Shown here: piece after piece, positions 5,860-12,547 of the stretch | Position numbering within the stretch: position 1 is the first letter of the stretch | How the letters are laid out: the number at the start of each line of letters is the position of its first letter | DNA from: RYN-417 sp043745485 | Lineage (GTDB): Bacteria > Patescibacteriota > Saccharimonadia > Saccharimonadales > JACDBH01 | DNA length: 12,547 bases | Direction of reading: 5' to 3' | Assembly: GCA_043745485.1 (NCBI GenBank) | Contig: JAYTSU010000042.1 | Location: forward strand, 1 to 12,547 | Translations under genes and position numbers: made by a program | Notes under the pieces: generated by a model | Seen by the model: only the letters and a program-made list of their open reading frames with translations | What the model was told of the DNA's origin: nothing | The model's database searches: none

Positions 5860-5867
5860 ATTTATAT

Positions 5868-5944
5868 TGGAGGGCCCGGTGAGACTTGAACTCACGACAC
5901 CCTGCTTAAAAGGCAGGTGCTCTAACCGGCTGAGCTACGGGCCC
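5868..5944 (-). tRNA. tRNA-Lys(UUU) with encoded CCA
   Basis: The minus strand folds as a full cloverleaf: acceptor GGGCCCG/CGGGCCC, D arm GCTCAGCCGGTTAGAGC, anticodon stem CCTGC/GCAGG around loop CTTTTAA giving anticodon UUU, variable loop, and T arm GTGAG-TTCAAGT-CTCAC. The discriminator is U and CCA is encoded. It has its own promoter upstream and terminator downstream, so it is a single-gene transcription unit with a leader of about 24 nt. Confidence 0.97.
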
Positions 5945-5974
5945 GTAATTGTTGGGCTGCAAACAACAGGGGTT

Positions 5975-6003
5975 ATTATCTGTTTTTTTGTTGTAAAAGT
6001 CAA
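5975..6003 (-). promoter_or_regulatory. Sigma70 promoter of tRNA-Lys
   Basis: On the minus strand the -35 TTGACT (6003-5998) and -10 GATAAT (5980-5975) each match consensus at five of six positions with an exact 17-nt spacer. The predicted start is near 5968, about 24 nt before the mature tRNA 5' end. Confidence 0.75.
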
Positions 6004-6031
6004 TTAGTACTATTTTTATATTTGCTCATGC

Positions 6032-6060
6032 TTTGGATCTGCTCTTGGTGGTCGTATTAT
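6032..6060 (+). promoter_or_regulatory. Promoter of comEC, predicted leaderless
   Basis: The -10 TATTAT is at 6055-6060, seven bases before the ATG at 6068. A -35-like TTTGGA at 6032-6037 sits 17 nt upstream of it. There is no Shine-Dalgarno. It is divergent from the tRNA-Lys promoter, with about 30 bp between the two -35 elements. Confidence 0.5.
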
Positions 6061-6067
6061 CTTTTCA

Positions 6068-7552
6068 ATGAAGCAGGCTAAAGAATATAGACGCACGACC
6101 CGATTGATGTTATTTTTTGGTGCCGCACTGCTTGGTCTTGGATGGGCACGCTTCGTGCCAGCACTACCATTTGCATTTGTTTGTACTCTGGGAGTCTTTG
6201 CGCTATTGAGCTTCCGTAAAGCTCGTTTGGTATCCGTCTATACAATCCTGATGGTTGGATTCTCCTTGGGATGGTGGCGTGGTGGTATATATATGCAACA
6301 TGTCCATGAGCTTACGAATTTAAGTAAACAGAGCGTTATAGTGACAGGCACTGTACTCACTGACGGTGTATATGGAAAGAACTCGCAGCTTAGCTTTGAC
6401 GTTGGGGCCATGCGACTTCAAGAGCCATACCAAAAAGCAATGGTTGGTAAAGTTGGTGTATCAGGCTTTGGCGAGAACATGGTATTTAGAGGAGACCACG
6501 TTACTGTTCGAGGAAAATTTTATCCTGCCCGCGGTTCTGTTGTCGCGTACTTAAGCTATTCTAACTTTACTATAACGGGTCATTCACATTCGATTGCATA
6601 CAGTATCACGAGGAGGTTTGCTGCTGGACTGCAAAATACTTTGCCGGAACCTTTAGCTTCGTTTGCTCTAGGACTATTAATAGGCCAACGTAATACTTTG
6701 CCACCAAGTATTACAGCCATTTTATCGGCCGTAGGACTCAGCCACATCATCGCGGTATCAGGGTATAACCTCACCATTATGATGGGGGCAAGCAAGCGAC
6801 TTTTCGGAAAGAGATCCAAATTCCAAACCTATGTCGGCTCACAAGTCTTGATATTAAGTTTTTTGCTTGTGACCGGCTTAAGCGCATCTATTATCCGCGC
6901 TGCAATTATAAGCTCGTTAAGTTTGGGGGCCTGGTATTACGGCCGTACTATAAAACCATTATTGCTTATCTTGTTTGCGGCAGCGGCAACCGCGCTTTGG
7001 AATCCGCTATATATATGGTCAGACATCGGCTGGTATCTGTCATTTTTGGCATTTTTCGGGGTGCTCATTATGGGGCCTATAGTTCGCAAAAGACTATTTG
7101 GAAATGAGCTACGGGGATTAATTGGAGAGCTCATGATGGAGACGCTCTCAGCACAAATAGCAACTTTGCCACTCGTTTTATATATATTTAAAACTTCTAG
7201 TATTGTCGCTTTGCCCGCCAACATATTGGTGGTTCCACTCATTCCTGTTGCGATGCTTCTAAGTTTTATAGCTGGGCTTGCCGGCATGCTGATTGCACCC
7301 CTTGCGGGCTGGGTAGCATGGCCAGCGCGCTATGTGCTGACGTATTTATTAGAAATGGCGACGATGTTTTCGCGGGTACCGCATATGAAAATACCTGTTG
7401 AGCTGAGCTTAATGGATATGATCTATATGTACGCTGCAATGTTATTTACACTTATCATTCTCTGGCGCAAAACGAGACATAATGGTAAAATAACAGATGT
7501 AAATAACTCCGAGGAATTACATGTCGGGACACTCCAAATGGTCAACGATTAA
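6068..7552 (+). CDS. comEC: ComEC/Rec2-type DNA uptake channel without hydrolase domain
   Basis: The 494-residue protein carries single-stranded DNA across the cytoplasmic membrane in natural transformation. N-terminal hydrophobic segments (about 13-73) lead into an extracytoplasmic OB-like DUF4131 region (about 85-170, with VIVTGTVLTDG). The Competence domain begins near 195 with FALGLLIGQRNTLPP, LSHIIAVSGYNL at 224-235 and TGLSASIIRAAI at 269-280, followed by several more helices to about 465. Many ComEC proteins are about 700-800 aa with a C-terminal metallo-beta-lactamase-like domain; that domain is absent here. The final 32 nt overlap yebC in another frame, and the yebC ribosome binding site lies inside the comEC end. 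The pilus genes at the far end of the window are a plausible DNA-capturing partner. Confidence 0.9.
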   Translation: MKQAKEYRRTTRLMLFFGAALLGLGWARFVPALPFAFVCTLGVFALLSFRKARLVSVYTILMVGFSLGWWRGGIYMQHVHELTNLSKQSVIVTGTVLTDGVYGKNSQLSFDVGAMRLQEPYQKAMVGKVGVSGFGENMVFRGDHVTVRGKFYPARGSVVAYLSYSNFTITGHSHSIAYSITRRFAAGLQNTLPEPLASFALGLLIGQRNTLPPSITAILSAVGLSHIIAVSGYNLTIMMGASKRLFGKRSKFQTYVGSQVLILSFLLVTGLSASIIRAAIISSLSLGAWYYGRTIKPLLLILFAAAATALWNPLYIWSDIGWYLSFLAFFGVLIMGPIVRKRLFGNELRGLIGELMMETLSAQIATLPLVLYIFKTSSIVALPANILVVPLIPVAMLLSFIAGLAGMLIAPLAGWVAWPARYVLTYLLEMATMFSRVPHMKIPVELSLMDMIYMYAAMLFTLIILWRKTRHNGKITDVNNSEELHVGTLQMVND

Positions 7553-8231
7553 AAGAGCCAAGGGCTTAACTGATGCAAAGCGCGGTGCCGTATTCACGCG
7601 TATTGGTAACCAAATTGCTGTTGCTGCACGTGGCGGTGCAGATCCAGCTATGAATGCTAGCTTAGCAATGGCTATTGAGAAAGCTAAGGCTGCTAACATG
7701 CCACTTACTAACATCGAACGCGCTATTAAGCGTGTGTCGGACAAGGGCGCAGCGCAGCTGATGGAAGTGATATATGAAGGCTACGGCCCGGGAGGCGTCG
7801 CAATTTTGGTCGAGTGTGCCACCGACAATCTTAACCGTACATACCCAGAAGTTAAGTTTGCCTTTTCTAAACATGGCGGTAGCATCGCCGAAAAAGGTGC
7901 TGTGGCCTTCCAGTTTGCCCGCAGAGGCATTATCCGCGTTAAAGGCTCCGGAGATGAGCTTATGATGAGCGCACTCGATGCGGGTGCCGAGGATGTCCAC
8001 GAAGAAGGCGAAGAATCTATACTATACACAGACCAAAAAGAGCTGGCCAAAGTTCGTGATGCTTTAAAAACAGCCGGTCTCGAAGTCATTGAAGCTGAAC
8101 TCAGTTATGAGCCAACTAATACTATAGAAATTAGTGATGAAGCCACCGCCGGTAAAATTGAACGGCTGATGGATGCGCTTGACGAACTCCAAGACGTTAC
8201 AGCAACACACACCAACTTCAATATTCTATGA
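7521..8231 (+). CDS. yebC: YebC/PmpR/TACO1 family protein
   Basis: The 236-residue protein has the family hallmarks throughout: MSGHSKWSTIKRAK at the N-terminus, DAKRGAVFTRI at 18-28, VAARGGADPAMN, AIEKAKAANMPLTNIERAIKR at about 51-71, YEGYGPGGVAILVE at about 85-98, NRTYPEVKFAFSKHGG, and a C-terminal domain ending LDELQDVTATHTNFN. Members act in translation (relief of ribosome stalling at proline-rich stretches in some bacteria, mitochondrial translation as TACO1) or have been described as transcription regulators; which applies here is unknown. GAGG at 7511-7514 lies six bases before the ATG, so the start is secure. It is followed by ruvC with a 4-nt ATGA overlap, a widespread yebC-ruvCAB order. 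Confidence 0.95.
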   Translation: MSGHSKWSTIKRAKGLTDAKRGAVFTRIGNQIAVAARGGADPAMNASLAMAIEKAKAANMPLTNIERAIKRVSDKGAAQLMEVIYEGYGPGGVAILVECATDNLNRTYPEVKFAFSKHGGSIAEKGAVAFQFARRGIIRVKGSGDELMMSALDAGAEDVHEEGEESILYTDQKELAKVRDALKTAGLEVIEAELSYEPTNTIEISDEATAGKIERLMDALDELQDVTATHTNFNIL

Positions 8232-8698
8232 GAATAATAGGCATTGATCCAGGTACGGGAATCTTGGGATTTGGGATTATTGACCTTAAAAAAGGTAAGC
8301 TAAAGTTGGTTGATGCAGGGGTTATTAGGACGCCCGTTAAAGAAGACGATGCGGTGCGACTGCTTACTATTTATGAAGAACTAACGGAGATAATTAAAGA
8401 AACTAAACCAGATGAAATGGCAGTCGAAAAGTTGTTTTTTGCCCAGAACGTCACTACGGCCATGACAGTGGCTCAAGCTAGGGGAGTAGTGTTACTAACG
8501 GCTATGCAGGCAAAACTTGCTATAGCAGAGTATACGCCATTACAGATCAAGCAGGCGATAACAGGGTATGGCCGAGCTGAAAAAAAGCAAATTCAAGAGA
8601 TGGTACGGGTAATTTTAGGCTTAAAAGAAGCACCAAAGCCAGATGACTGCGCCGATGCACTTGCCGCAGCTATTACTCATTCAATGACTATGAGATAA
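8228..8698 (+). CDS. ruvC: Holliday junction resolvase RuvC
   Basis: RuvC is the endonuclease that cuts Holliday junctions symmetrically, working as a dimer with RuvAB. This 156-residue protein has the RNase H-like fold signature IIGIDPGTGILGFGI and the four acidic catalytic residues at D7, E67 (AVEKLFF), D140 and D143 (DDCADALA), at the spacing of the E. coli enzyme (D7, E66, D138, D141). Length is slightly short of E. coli's 173. The ATG is inside the yebC stop (ATGA), so translation is coupled. Confidence 0.96.
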   Translation: MRIIGIDPGTGILGFGIIDLKKGKLKLVDAGVIRTPVKEDDAVRLLTIYEELTEIIKETKPDEMAVEKLFFAQNVTTAMTVAQARGVVLLTAMQAKLAIAEYTPLQIKQAITGYGRAEKKQIQEMVRVILGLKEAPKPDDCADALAAAITHSMTMR

Positions 8699-8699
8699 T
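8691..8699 (+). promoter_or_regulatory. Possible internal extended -10 (TGA GATAAT) before ruvA
   Basis: TGA plus GATAAT matches an extended -10 and ends nine bases before the ruvA ATG; the ruvC stop TAA lies within it. ruvA has no convincing Shine-Dalgarno. It could drive a leaderless ruvAB transcript apart from the longer operon. Confidence 0.4.
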
Positions 8700-8708
8700 A
8701 GTAAGTAC

Positions 8709-9290
8709 ATGATTGCAACGCTTGAGGGAATTGTTTCAGAAAAAATTGGTAACCAAGCGGTGGTAACTATTGCCGGCGTGGGGTATGGCGTGCTTTTGAC
8801 TACGAGCAACTTAGACAGGCTAAACACAGGCGAAAAATCAAAGCTGTATATATATGAAAATATCAAGGAAGAGGCTCATGACTTGTTTGGATTTTTATTA
8901 TTAGACGATAAAAAACTTTTTGAGCAGCTACTGAGTGTTAAAAACGTAGGGCCTAAAGTTGCCATGAGCGTGCTTGATATTGGCAGTGCCAATGAAGTCC
9001 GGTCTGCGATTGCTGCAGGGGATGTTAAAAGATTACAAACTGCTAAAGGCGTTGGCAAACGAGCGGCGGAGCAGATGGTGGTAGAACTGCGTGACAAAGT
9101 GGGCCTAATTGCCAGCGATTCCGCAGAGGACATTGTGAACCGCGGTGGTGTAAACGCAAGTGACGAAGCGGTGCAAGCGCTGATTAGCTTAGGATATTCT
9201 GAAGTCGATGCAATGCTCGCCCTCAAAAACATTGACTCAACTTTGCCTGCTGAAGACCGTATAAAACAAGCTTTAAAAGGTAGAAAATAA
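8709..9290 (+). CDS. ruvA: Holliday junction DNA-binding protein RuvA
   Basis: RuvA binds the four-way junction and loads the RuvB motor. The 193-residue protein shows all three domains: an N-terminal OB fold (1-64, ending EEAHDLFGF), two helix-hairpin-helix motifs (VKNVGPKVAMSVL near 77-89 and AKGVGKRAAEQMV near 112-124), and after a flexible Asp/Asn/Gly-containing linker the RuvB-contacting C-terminal domain (150-192, DEAVQALISLGYSEVDA). It starts 10 nt after ruvC and shares one base with ruvB (TAATG). Confidence 0.96.
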   Translation: MIATLEGIVSEKIGNQAVVTIAGVGYGVLLTTSNLDRLNTGEKSKLYIYENIKEEAHDLFGFLLLDDKKLFEQLLSVKNVGPKVAMSVLDIGSANEVRSAIAAGDVKRLQTAKGVGKRAAEQMVVELRDKVGLIASDSAEDIVNRGGVNASDEAVQALISLGYSEVDAMLALKNIDSTLPAEDRIKQALKGRK

Positions 9291-10318
9291 TGGCGGTTGA
9301 GCGAATTATTAATACAGTGGCTGAAAATGATGACCCAATTGAGGCTGAGTTTGAAGTAACGCTGCGGCCAAAAGATTTTGCCAACTATGTTGGGCAGGAG
9401 CATCTTAAGAAGAATCTACAACTAGCTATTGCGGCAGCAAAAAAGCGCGGCGAACCACTTGATCATATTTTGCTATATGGACCGCCAGGACTTGGTAAGA
9501 CAACTATGGCAAGCGTAATAGCCAACGAAATGGGTGCACAGATACGCATAACCAGTGGGCCGGCCATTGAACGGGCAGGGGACTTAGCTAGTTTGCTAAC
9601 CAACCTGCAAGACGGCGACATTTTGTTTATTGACGAAATTCACCGTTTGCACCGCACGGTTGAGGAAGTACTTTATAGTGCCATGGAAGATTACAAGATC
9701 GATATTATGCTGGGCAAAGGGCCAAGCGCACGCAGTATGCGGCTTGATGTGCCCAAGTTTACCTTAATTGGCGCTACGACTCGCACGGGTGCCCTAGCGG
9801 CACCACTGAGGGATAGGTTTGGAATGATTCACCGATTGGAGTTTTATAAACCCGATGAAGTCGCGCAAATAATCTTGAGATCGGCCAACATTTTAAATAA
9901 TAAGATCGATAAACCATCGGCCGAACTACTTTCTACTCGCGCGCGGCTGACCCCCCGCATTGCTAACCGTTTACTAAAGCGCGTACGAGATTACGCCGAT
10001 GTGAATGGTGATGGCATTATTGACACTCTTACTACTACCAAAGCTCTTGAGCTATTAGAAATTGATGAACTAGGATTAGACCCAGCTGACAGACAGTTAC
10101 TAAACCATATGATTGATAACTATGGGGATAATCCAGTGGGCCTCAACACACTTGCTGCATTAACCGGTGATGAAATGACGACTATTGAAGACTTTTATGA
10201 GCCCTATCTTATGCAAATAGGACTTTTAGAGCGTACTCCAAGGGGGCGCAGGGCAACACCAAAAGCCTATAAGCATCTGGGGAAAAAGCCTAAATCTGAT
10301 CAAGCCAGTCTGATATAA
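9290..10318 (+). CDS. ruvB: Holliday junction branch-migration ATPase RuvB
   Basis: RuvB is the hexameric AAA+ motor that drives branch migration with RuvA. The 342-residue protein (usual length) has LRPKDFANYVGQEHLK at 25-40, Walker A GPPGLGKT at 64-71, Walker B ILFIDEIHRL at 111-120, sensor 1 and arginine-finger region GATTRTGALAAPLRDRFG at 161-178 (likely finger R174), and the winged-helix C-terminus with DRQLLNHMIDNYGDNPVGLNTLA and EPYLMQIGLLERTPRGRRAT. The ATG overlaps the ruvA stop by one base, giving stoichiometric coupling. Its own stop TAA lies in a TATAAT that may serve the next gene. Confidence 0.98.
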   Translation: MAVERIINTVAENDDPIEAEFEVTLRPKDFANYVGQEHLKKNLQLAIAAAKKRGEPLDHILLYGPPGLGKTTMASVIANEMGAQIRITSGPAIERAGDLASLLTNLQDGDILFIDEIHRLHRTVEEVLYSAMEDYKIDIMLGKGPSARSMRLDVPKFTLIGATTRTGALAAPLRDRFGMIHRLEFYKPDEVAQIILRSANILNNKIDKPSAELLSTRARLTPRIANRLLKRVRDYADVNGDGIIDTLTTTKALELLEIDELGLDPADRQLLNHMIDNYGDNPVGLNTLAALTGDEMTTIEDFYEPYLMQIGLLERTPRGRRATPKAYKHLGKKPKSDQASLI

Positions 10319-10319
10319 T
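10311..10319 (+). promoter_or_regulatory. Extended -10 (TGA TATAAT) for the PH-domain gene
   Basis: A perfect TATAAT preceded by TGA ends eight bases before the ATG at 10328 and contains the ruvB stop codon. No good -35 is seen, which extended -10 promoters can tolerate. No Shine-Dalgarno is present, so a leaderless start is predicted. Confidence 0.5.
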
Positions 10320-10327
10320 ACGATTAT

Positions 10328-10948
10328 ATGTCACATATAGAACTTAAAGATCCGAAACCGTTAGTTGAGGCCTATCCTGAGGTGGCTGATGACGATAAAG
10401 AACAGCTTGTCGCTGATGTTCGTCGGCATTGGCTTGGTAGATTTATTATTCTTTTGACTGGGGTAATACTTTTTGCTCTCATGCTGGGATTTGTCCTGTA
10501 TATGCCGAGCCTCATTAAAGACATAAACCTAAGTCTCACGACACAGCTAAAGGTCTTTATTAGCTTAGGTTTTATAGTCGTAGCTACACTGATTGCTATT
10601 GGAACCTTTATTACACTGTGGATATATAACCAAAACAGGATACTAATAACAGATCAGAACGTTATAGAAGTACGTCAACTTGGCTTGTTTTCTCACAAAG
10701 TCTCACATCTTAACATGATCAATGTTGAGGATGTGTCGGTTACAAAAAAAGGAATTCTTCAGACAGCATTTAACTACGGTACGATGACCATTGAGACAGC
10801 TGGTGAGGCTGATAACTTCTCATTCCCAAATACACCTGATCCTGACGTGTATCGTAAGGCAGTTATTAATTGTCACGAACGAGCAATCGAACGTATTGGA
10901 AAGATGGGAACTGGTCAGCGTGTCGGAATAACCCACGGTGGTTTTTAA
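10328..10948 (+). CDS. Two-helix membrane protein with bacterial PH domain (bPH2/DUF304-like)
   Basis: The 206-residue protein has an acidic, cytoplasmic N-terminus, two membrane helices at about 38-58 and 74-100, and then a PH-like domain (about 101-185) beginning WIYNQNRILITDQNVIEVRQLGLFSHKVSHLNMINVEDVSV and continuing GILQTAFNYGTMTIETAGE. This arrangement is typical of YdbS-like bPH2 proteins, whose function is largely unknown. It lies nine bases after ruvB but seems to have its own -10. Its stop is three bases from the stop of the converging pilus-type gene, with no terminator between them, so the transcripts probably overlap at their 3' ends. Confidence 0.8.
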   Translation: MSHIELKDPKPLVEAYPEVADDDKEQLVADVRRHWLGRFIILLTGVILFALMLGFVLYMPSLIKDINLSLTTQLKVFISLGFIVVATLIAIGTFITLWIYNQNRILITDQNVIEVRQLGLFSHKVSHLNMINVEDVSVTKKGILQTAFNYGTMTIETAGEADNFSFPNTPDPDVYRKAVINCHERAIERIGKMGTGQRVGITHGGF

Positions 10949-10951
10949 ACT

Positions 10952-11260
10952 TTAGCGACTTAGATCTTCTTGGAATGGGTTGTTGCGGTCGACAAAGTAC
11001 GACTGTATATTAACGTTTTGCGCCTGCAAAGCCTTAATCTTATTAATACTTTCTTGGTCTATTCGTGGACGTACAACAGACAACAACTTCTCGTCAAGCG
11101 CATCTTGTTTTGGTTCGGCTCCAGCAAGGCTGCCAATGCGCCAGATTAAGAAGCCAAATATCACTGCAATAATAACTAAGAATATTGCGACCGAATCTTT
11201 CTTGAGGAAATTAATAAACGGTTGCAGTTTTTTGAGTATTGGTTTGAGTTCTATATTCAT
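10952..11260 (-). CDS. Small single-pass protein of the type IV pilus cluster
   Basis: The 102-residue protein has a basic, amphipathic N-terminus, one membrane helix at about 24-41 and an outer segment of about 60 residues with a short helix (SINKIKALQAQNVN) and a final YFVDRNNPFQEDL. I do not recognise a defined family. Its place as the last gene after pilN- and pilO-like genes, and the closing R-x-NPF motif often found in PilP-type proteins, suggest an accessory part of the pilus inner-membrane complex; this is inference. Its ATG overlaps the pilO-like stop by four bases (ATGA). Confidence 0.65.
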   Translation of the reverse strand: MNIELKPILKKLQPFINFLKKDSVAIFLVIIAVIFGFLIWRIGSLAGAEPKQDALDEKLLSVVRPRIDQESINKIKALQAQNVNIQSYFVDRNNPFQEDLSR

Positions 11261-11907
11261 GGTTTTATAAAGATATTTAGTGTTAAGGTAAAAGATATGC
11301 TGTCAGTTGCGTTCTGCCCTAGTGGGTTGAGTTGTATGCTGGCTACCTGCATTGCACGTCTGTTGGACTCAATTTTCTGCAAGAAGGCAATAAGCTGGGC
11401 ATAGGTTACTTTATTAGCCTTGCCATCTGCAAACGGAGTGACGACAGTCTCAATTGAGTATACACCGTTGAGTCCAGTAACTGGCTTAGCTTGCGTAACC
11501 GCAGGCTTTGGTGCAGTTGTAGTGGGAACCGTAGTGGTGGCTGTGGCACCCGGTGCAATTGGTACCACCGCTCCAAGTGTAGAGGCAGGGAACTGAACGG
11601 ATTTTATCGATATACCGGCCTGCTGTCCGAGCAAGAAAATCTCGCGTACAGTACGTGCTTGATCCTTGTCTTGCGGTAAGGCGCTTGCAATAATTGTATT
11701 AAGGTAGGCATAATTCTGCACGTCTTTTTTTGCTGCTTGATAGGCAGTTAATTGTGCCTCAACTTCCGCGCTTTCAAGCTTTAGATCTACTACGCTGGCT
11801 GATCTTTTTACGAGTACACTGTTTGCGAAATAGAGCATGGCTCCACCGCCAATAAGACTGAGGCTAAACACGGCAACCATAATAAAGAAAAAACGTTTAG
11901 GCGTCAT
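11257..11907 (-). CDS. PilO-like type IV pilus inner-membrane protein
   Basis: The 216-residue protein has the PilO layout: short cytoplasmic N-terminus, one membrane helix (7-29), a periplasmic coiled coil (about 38-65), then a helix-strand region (86-108, TVREIFLLGQQAGISIKSVQFPAS), a low-complexity Thr/Pro/Ala linker (about 114-144), and a C-terminal ferredoxin-like domain (147-216, VTYAQLIAFLQKIESNRRAMQVASIQLNP). PilO pairs with PilN to link the cytoplasmic motor ring to the pilus. The linker is an unusual insertion between the two halves of the PilO domain. Both ends overlap the neighbours by 4 nt, so the genes form one operon. Sequence identity to named PilO is weak; the call rests on architecture and context. 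Confidence 0.75.
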   Translation of the reverse strand: MTPKRFFFIMVAVFSLSLIGGGAMLYFANSVLVKRSASVVDLKLESAEVEAQLTAYQAAKKDVQNYAYLNTIIASALPQDKDQARTVREIFLLGQQAGISIKSVQFPASTLGAVVPIAPGATATTTVPTTTAPKPAVTQAKPVTGLNGVYSIETVVTPFADGKANKVTYAQLIAFLQKIESNRRAMQVASIQLNPLGQNATDSISFTLTLNIFIKP

Positions 11908-12545
11908 TTAGTTGTTCCTTTCGATGGTGGGCTTGCAAGCAATGTAACAGCAGCATCGGCTTTAAATAGTGCACGAACAAGTATTTGGCATTTATAGCGA
12001 GAGTCGACAGCGGTATTTACTGAAGCAGTGGTTGTGGTTACATCGGCACACGTGACGCTTATAGTATCGACCTTCTCAAACAGATTATTCTTGGGATCTT
12101 GTAAGTTTACCTGAACTTGTGTTGCTGTTTCGTAGTCAATTGCATTTGCAGTTAAGTCAAGCGCGCCGTTTACTTTGTTTGAAAGCTGAATATCGCCAAG
12201 TGTGGCGCCAGCTGGCATAAGACCACCAATTTGTTGTAAGAGTTTTGAGAACTGGATTTCTTTTGATAATACTTGGACGATAAGTTTTACACCTCCAGAG
12301 AGGCTCTGGGCCTGAGCTTGAACTTTATCGAGTTTTTGGGAAGTTATAGTGGCTTTGGTTTGCACTATTGAGTTTGTTAAGTTGTGTTTTGAATTATCTA
12401 TATAAAATCCACCAACAACCACAGTCGCAACCATAGCGATAATGATTAAGAGACAACCAATGGTCCAACGAACGAGCCGAGTATTATGCCGTGCGTAGCC
12501 AATTGACGATTTAGCTTCTGGCGGCATAAGGTTAAGCATGCTCAT
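11904..12545 (-). CDS. PilN-like type IV pilus assembly protein
   Basis: The 213-residue protein starts MSMLNLMPPEAK, close to the cytoplasmic INLLP-type motif by which PilN binds PilM, followed by a membrane helix (27-49), a coiled coil (about 50-80) and a PilN core with FSKLLQQIGGLMPAGATLGDIQLS at about 99-122. The last 15 residues are a low-complexity tail. Two cysteines in the outer domain (in VTCADV and YKCQIL) may pair. The ATG is two bases from the window edge and sits in AAATGAG, so a 4-nt ATGA overlap with an upstream pilM is likely but unseen. An internal ATG two codons on (12539) is possible. Confidence 0.78.
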   Translation of the reverse strand: MSMLNLMPPEAKSSIGYARHNTRLVRWTIGCLLIIIAMVATVVVGGFYIDNSKHNLTNSIVQTKATITSQKLDKVQAQAQSLSGGVKLIVQVLSKEIQFSKLLQQIGGLMPAGATLGDIQLSNKVNGALDLTANAIDYETATQVQVNLQDPKNNLFEKVDTISVTCADVTTTTASVNTAVDSRYKCQILVRALFKADAAVTLLASPPSKGTTK

Positions 12546-12547
12546 TT

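Larger units (their letters stand above)
5704..5867. other. Non-coding hairpin-rich stretch between tRNA fragments
   Basis: I see no credible gene here. It holds a palindrome AAGCTAGCTT (5737-5746), a hairpin ATTCG/CGAAT (5757-5770) that shares bases with a second, GAATAGCC/GGCTATTC (5767-5785), and a third perfect one, CACGACAC/GTGTCGTG (5791-5810). The right arm of the third continues into an inverted copy of the tRNA-Lys 3' end. The terminator of tRNA-Lys lies at the right edge. The short + frame starting at 5801 is the antisense of the tRNA. Confidence 0.6.

Noticed and set aside
5801..6007. A 68-codon + strand frame with RLELTTPCLKGRCSNRLSYGP
   Set aside because: It is the antisense translation of tRNA-Lys, a well-known annotation artefact.
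8876..9403. A 175-codon minus-strand frame across ruvA and ruvB
   Set aside because: It is fully antisense to two certain genes and has no ribosome binding site or domain.
10980..11404. Overlapping + strand frames opposite the pilus genes
   Set aside because: They are antisense to genes linked by ATGA overlaps with good transmembrane architecture, and they lack start signals.

Overview
The window reads as a compact chromosomal segment of a Patescibacteria/CPR bacterium, most likely Saccharibacteria (TM7). This is an inference from the small tightly packed genes, a ComEC lacking its hydrolase domain, a PilN/PilO-type pilus cluster, a minimal secreted GH25-like protein and a yebC-ruvC-ruvA-ruvB block. 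TGA behaves as a normal stop (for example the ATGA overlaps), which argues against the UGA-glycine lineages. No marker gene fixes the taxonomy.

Layout. (1) 1-2578, + strand: an amidoligase-type cluster with the tail of one ATP-grasp enzyme, a second complete ATP-grasp enzyme, a RimB-like retropepsin (DTGA motif) and a clear RimK. This looks like a system that adds amino acids to a protein or metabolite and trims them again. (2) 2596-3651, +: a membrane-anchored DUF192 protein and a small multi-pass membrane protein. (3) 3699-5623, -: a small Cys-rich protein, a strongly supported but unidentified structured RNA locus (promoter, closing stem, terminator), a secreted GH25-like protein and a three-helix membrane protein. 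(4) 5640-6003: tRNA-Lys(UUU) with promoter and terminator, next to partial copies of its own 3' end in both orientations and several hairpins. (5) 6068-10948, +: comEC, yebC, ruvC, ruvA, ruvB and a bacterial PH-domain membrane protein. YebC is a translation-related/regulatory factor and RuvABC process Holliday junctions; with ComEC this combines DNA uptake and recombination. (6) 10952-12545, -: three overlapping type IV pilus inner-membrane genes, probably continuing upstream into pilM; the pilus would be the natural partner of ComEC.

Expression signals. Nine genes have a -10-like hexamer ending only 6-9 nt before the ATG and no Shine-Dalgarno sequence, as expected for leaderless mRNAs. Genes inside operons instead have GGAG/GAGG sites or 1-4 nt start/stop overlaps. 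The most unusual items are the RNA locus at 4120-4295, the ATP-grasp/retropepsin cluster, the leaderless promoter pattern and the tRNA-Lys fragment mosaic.
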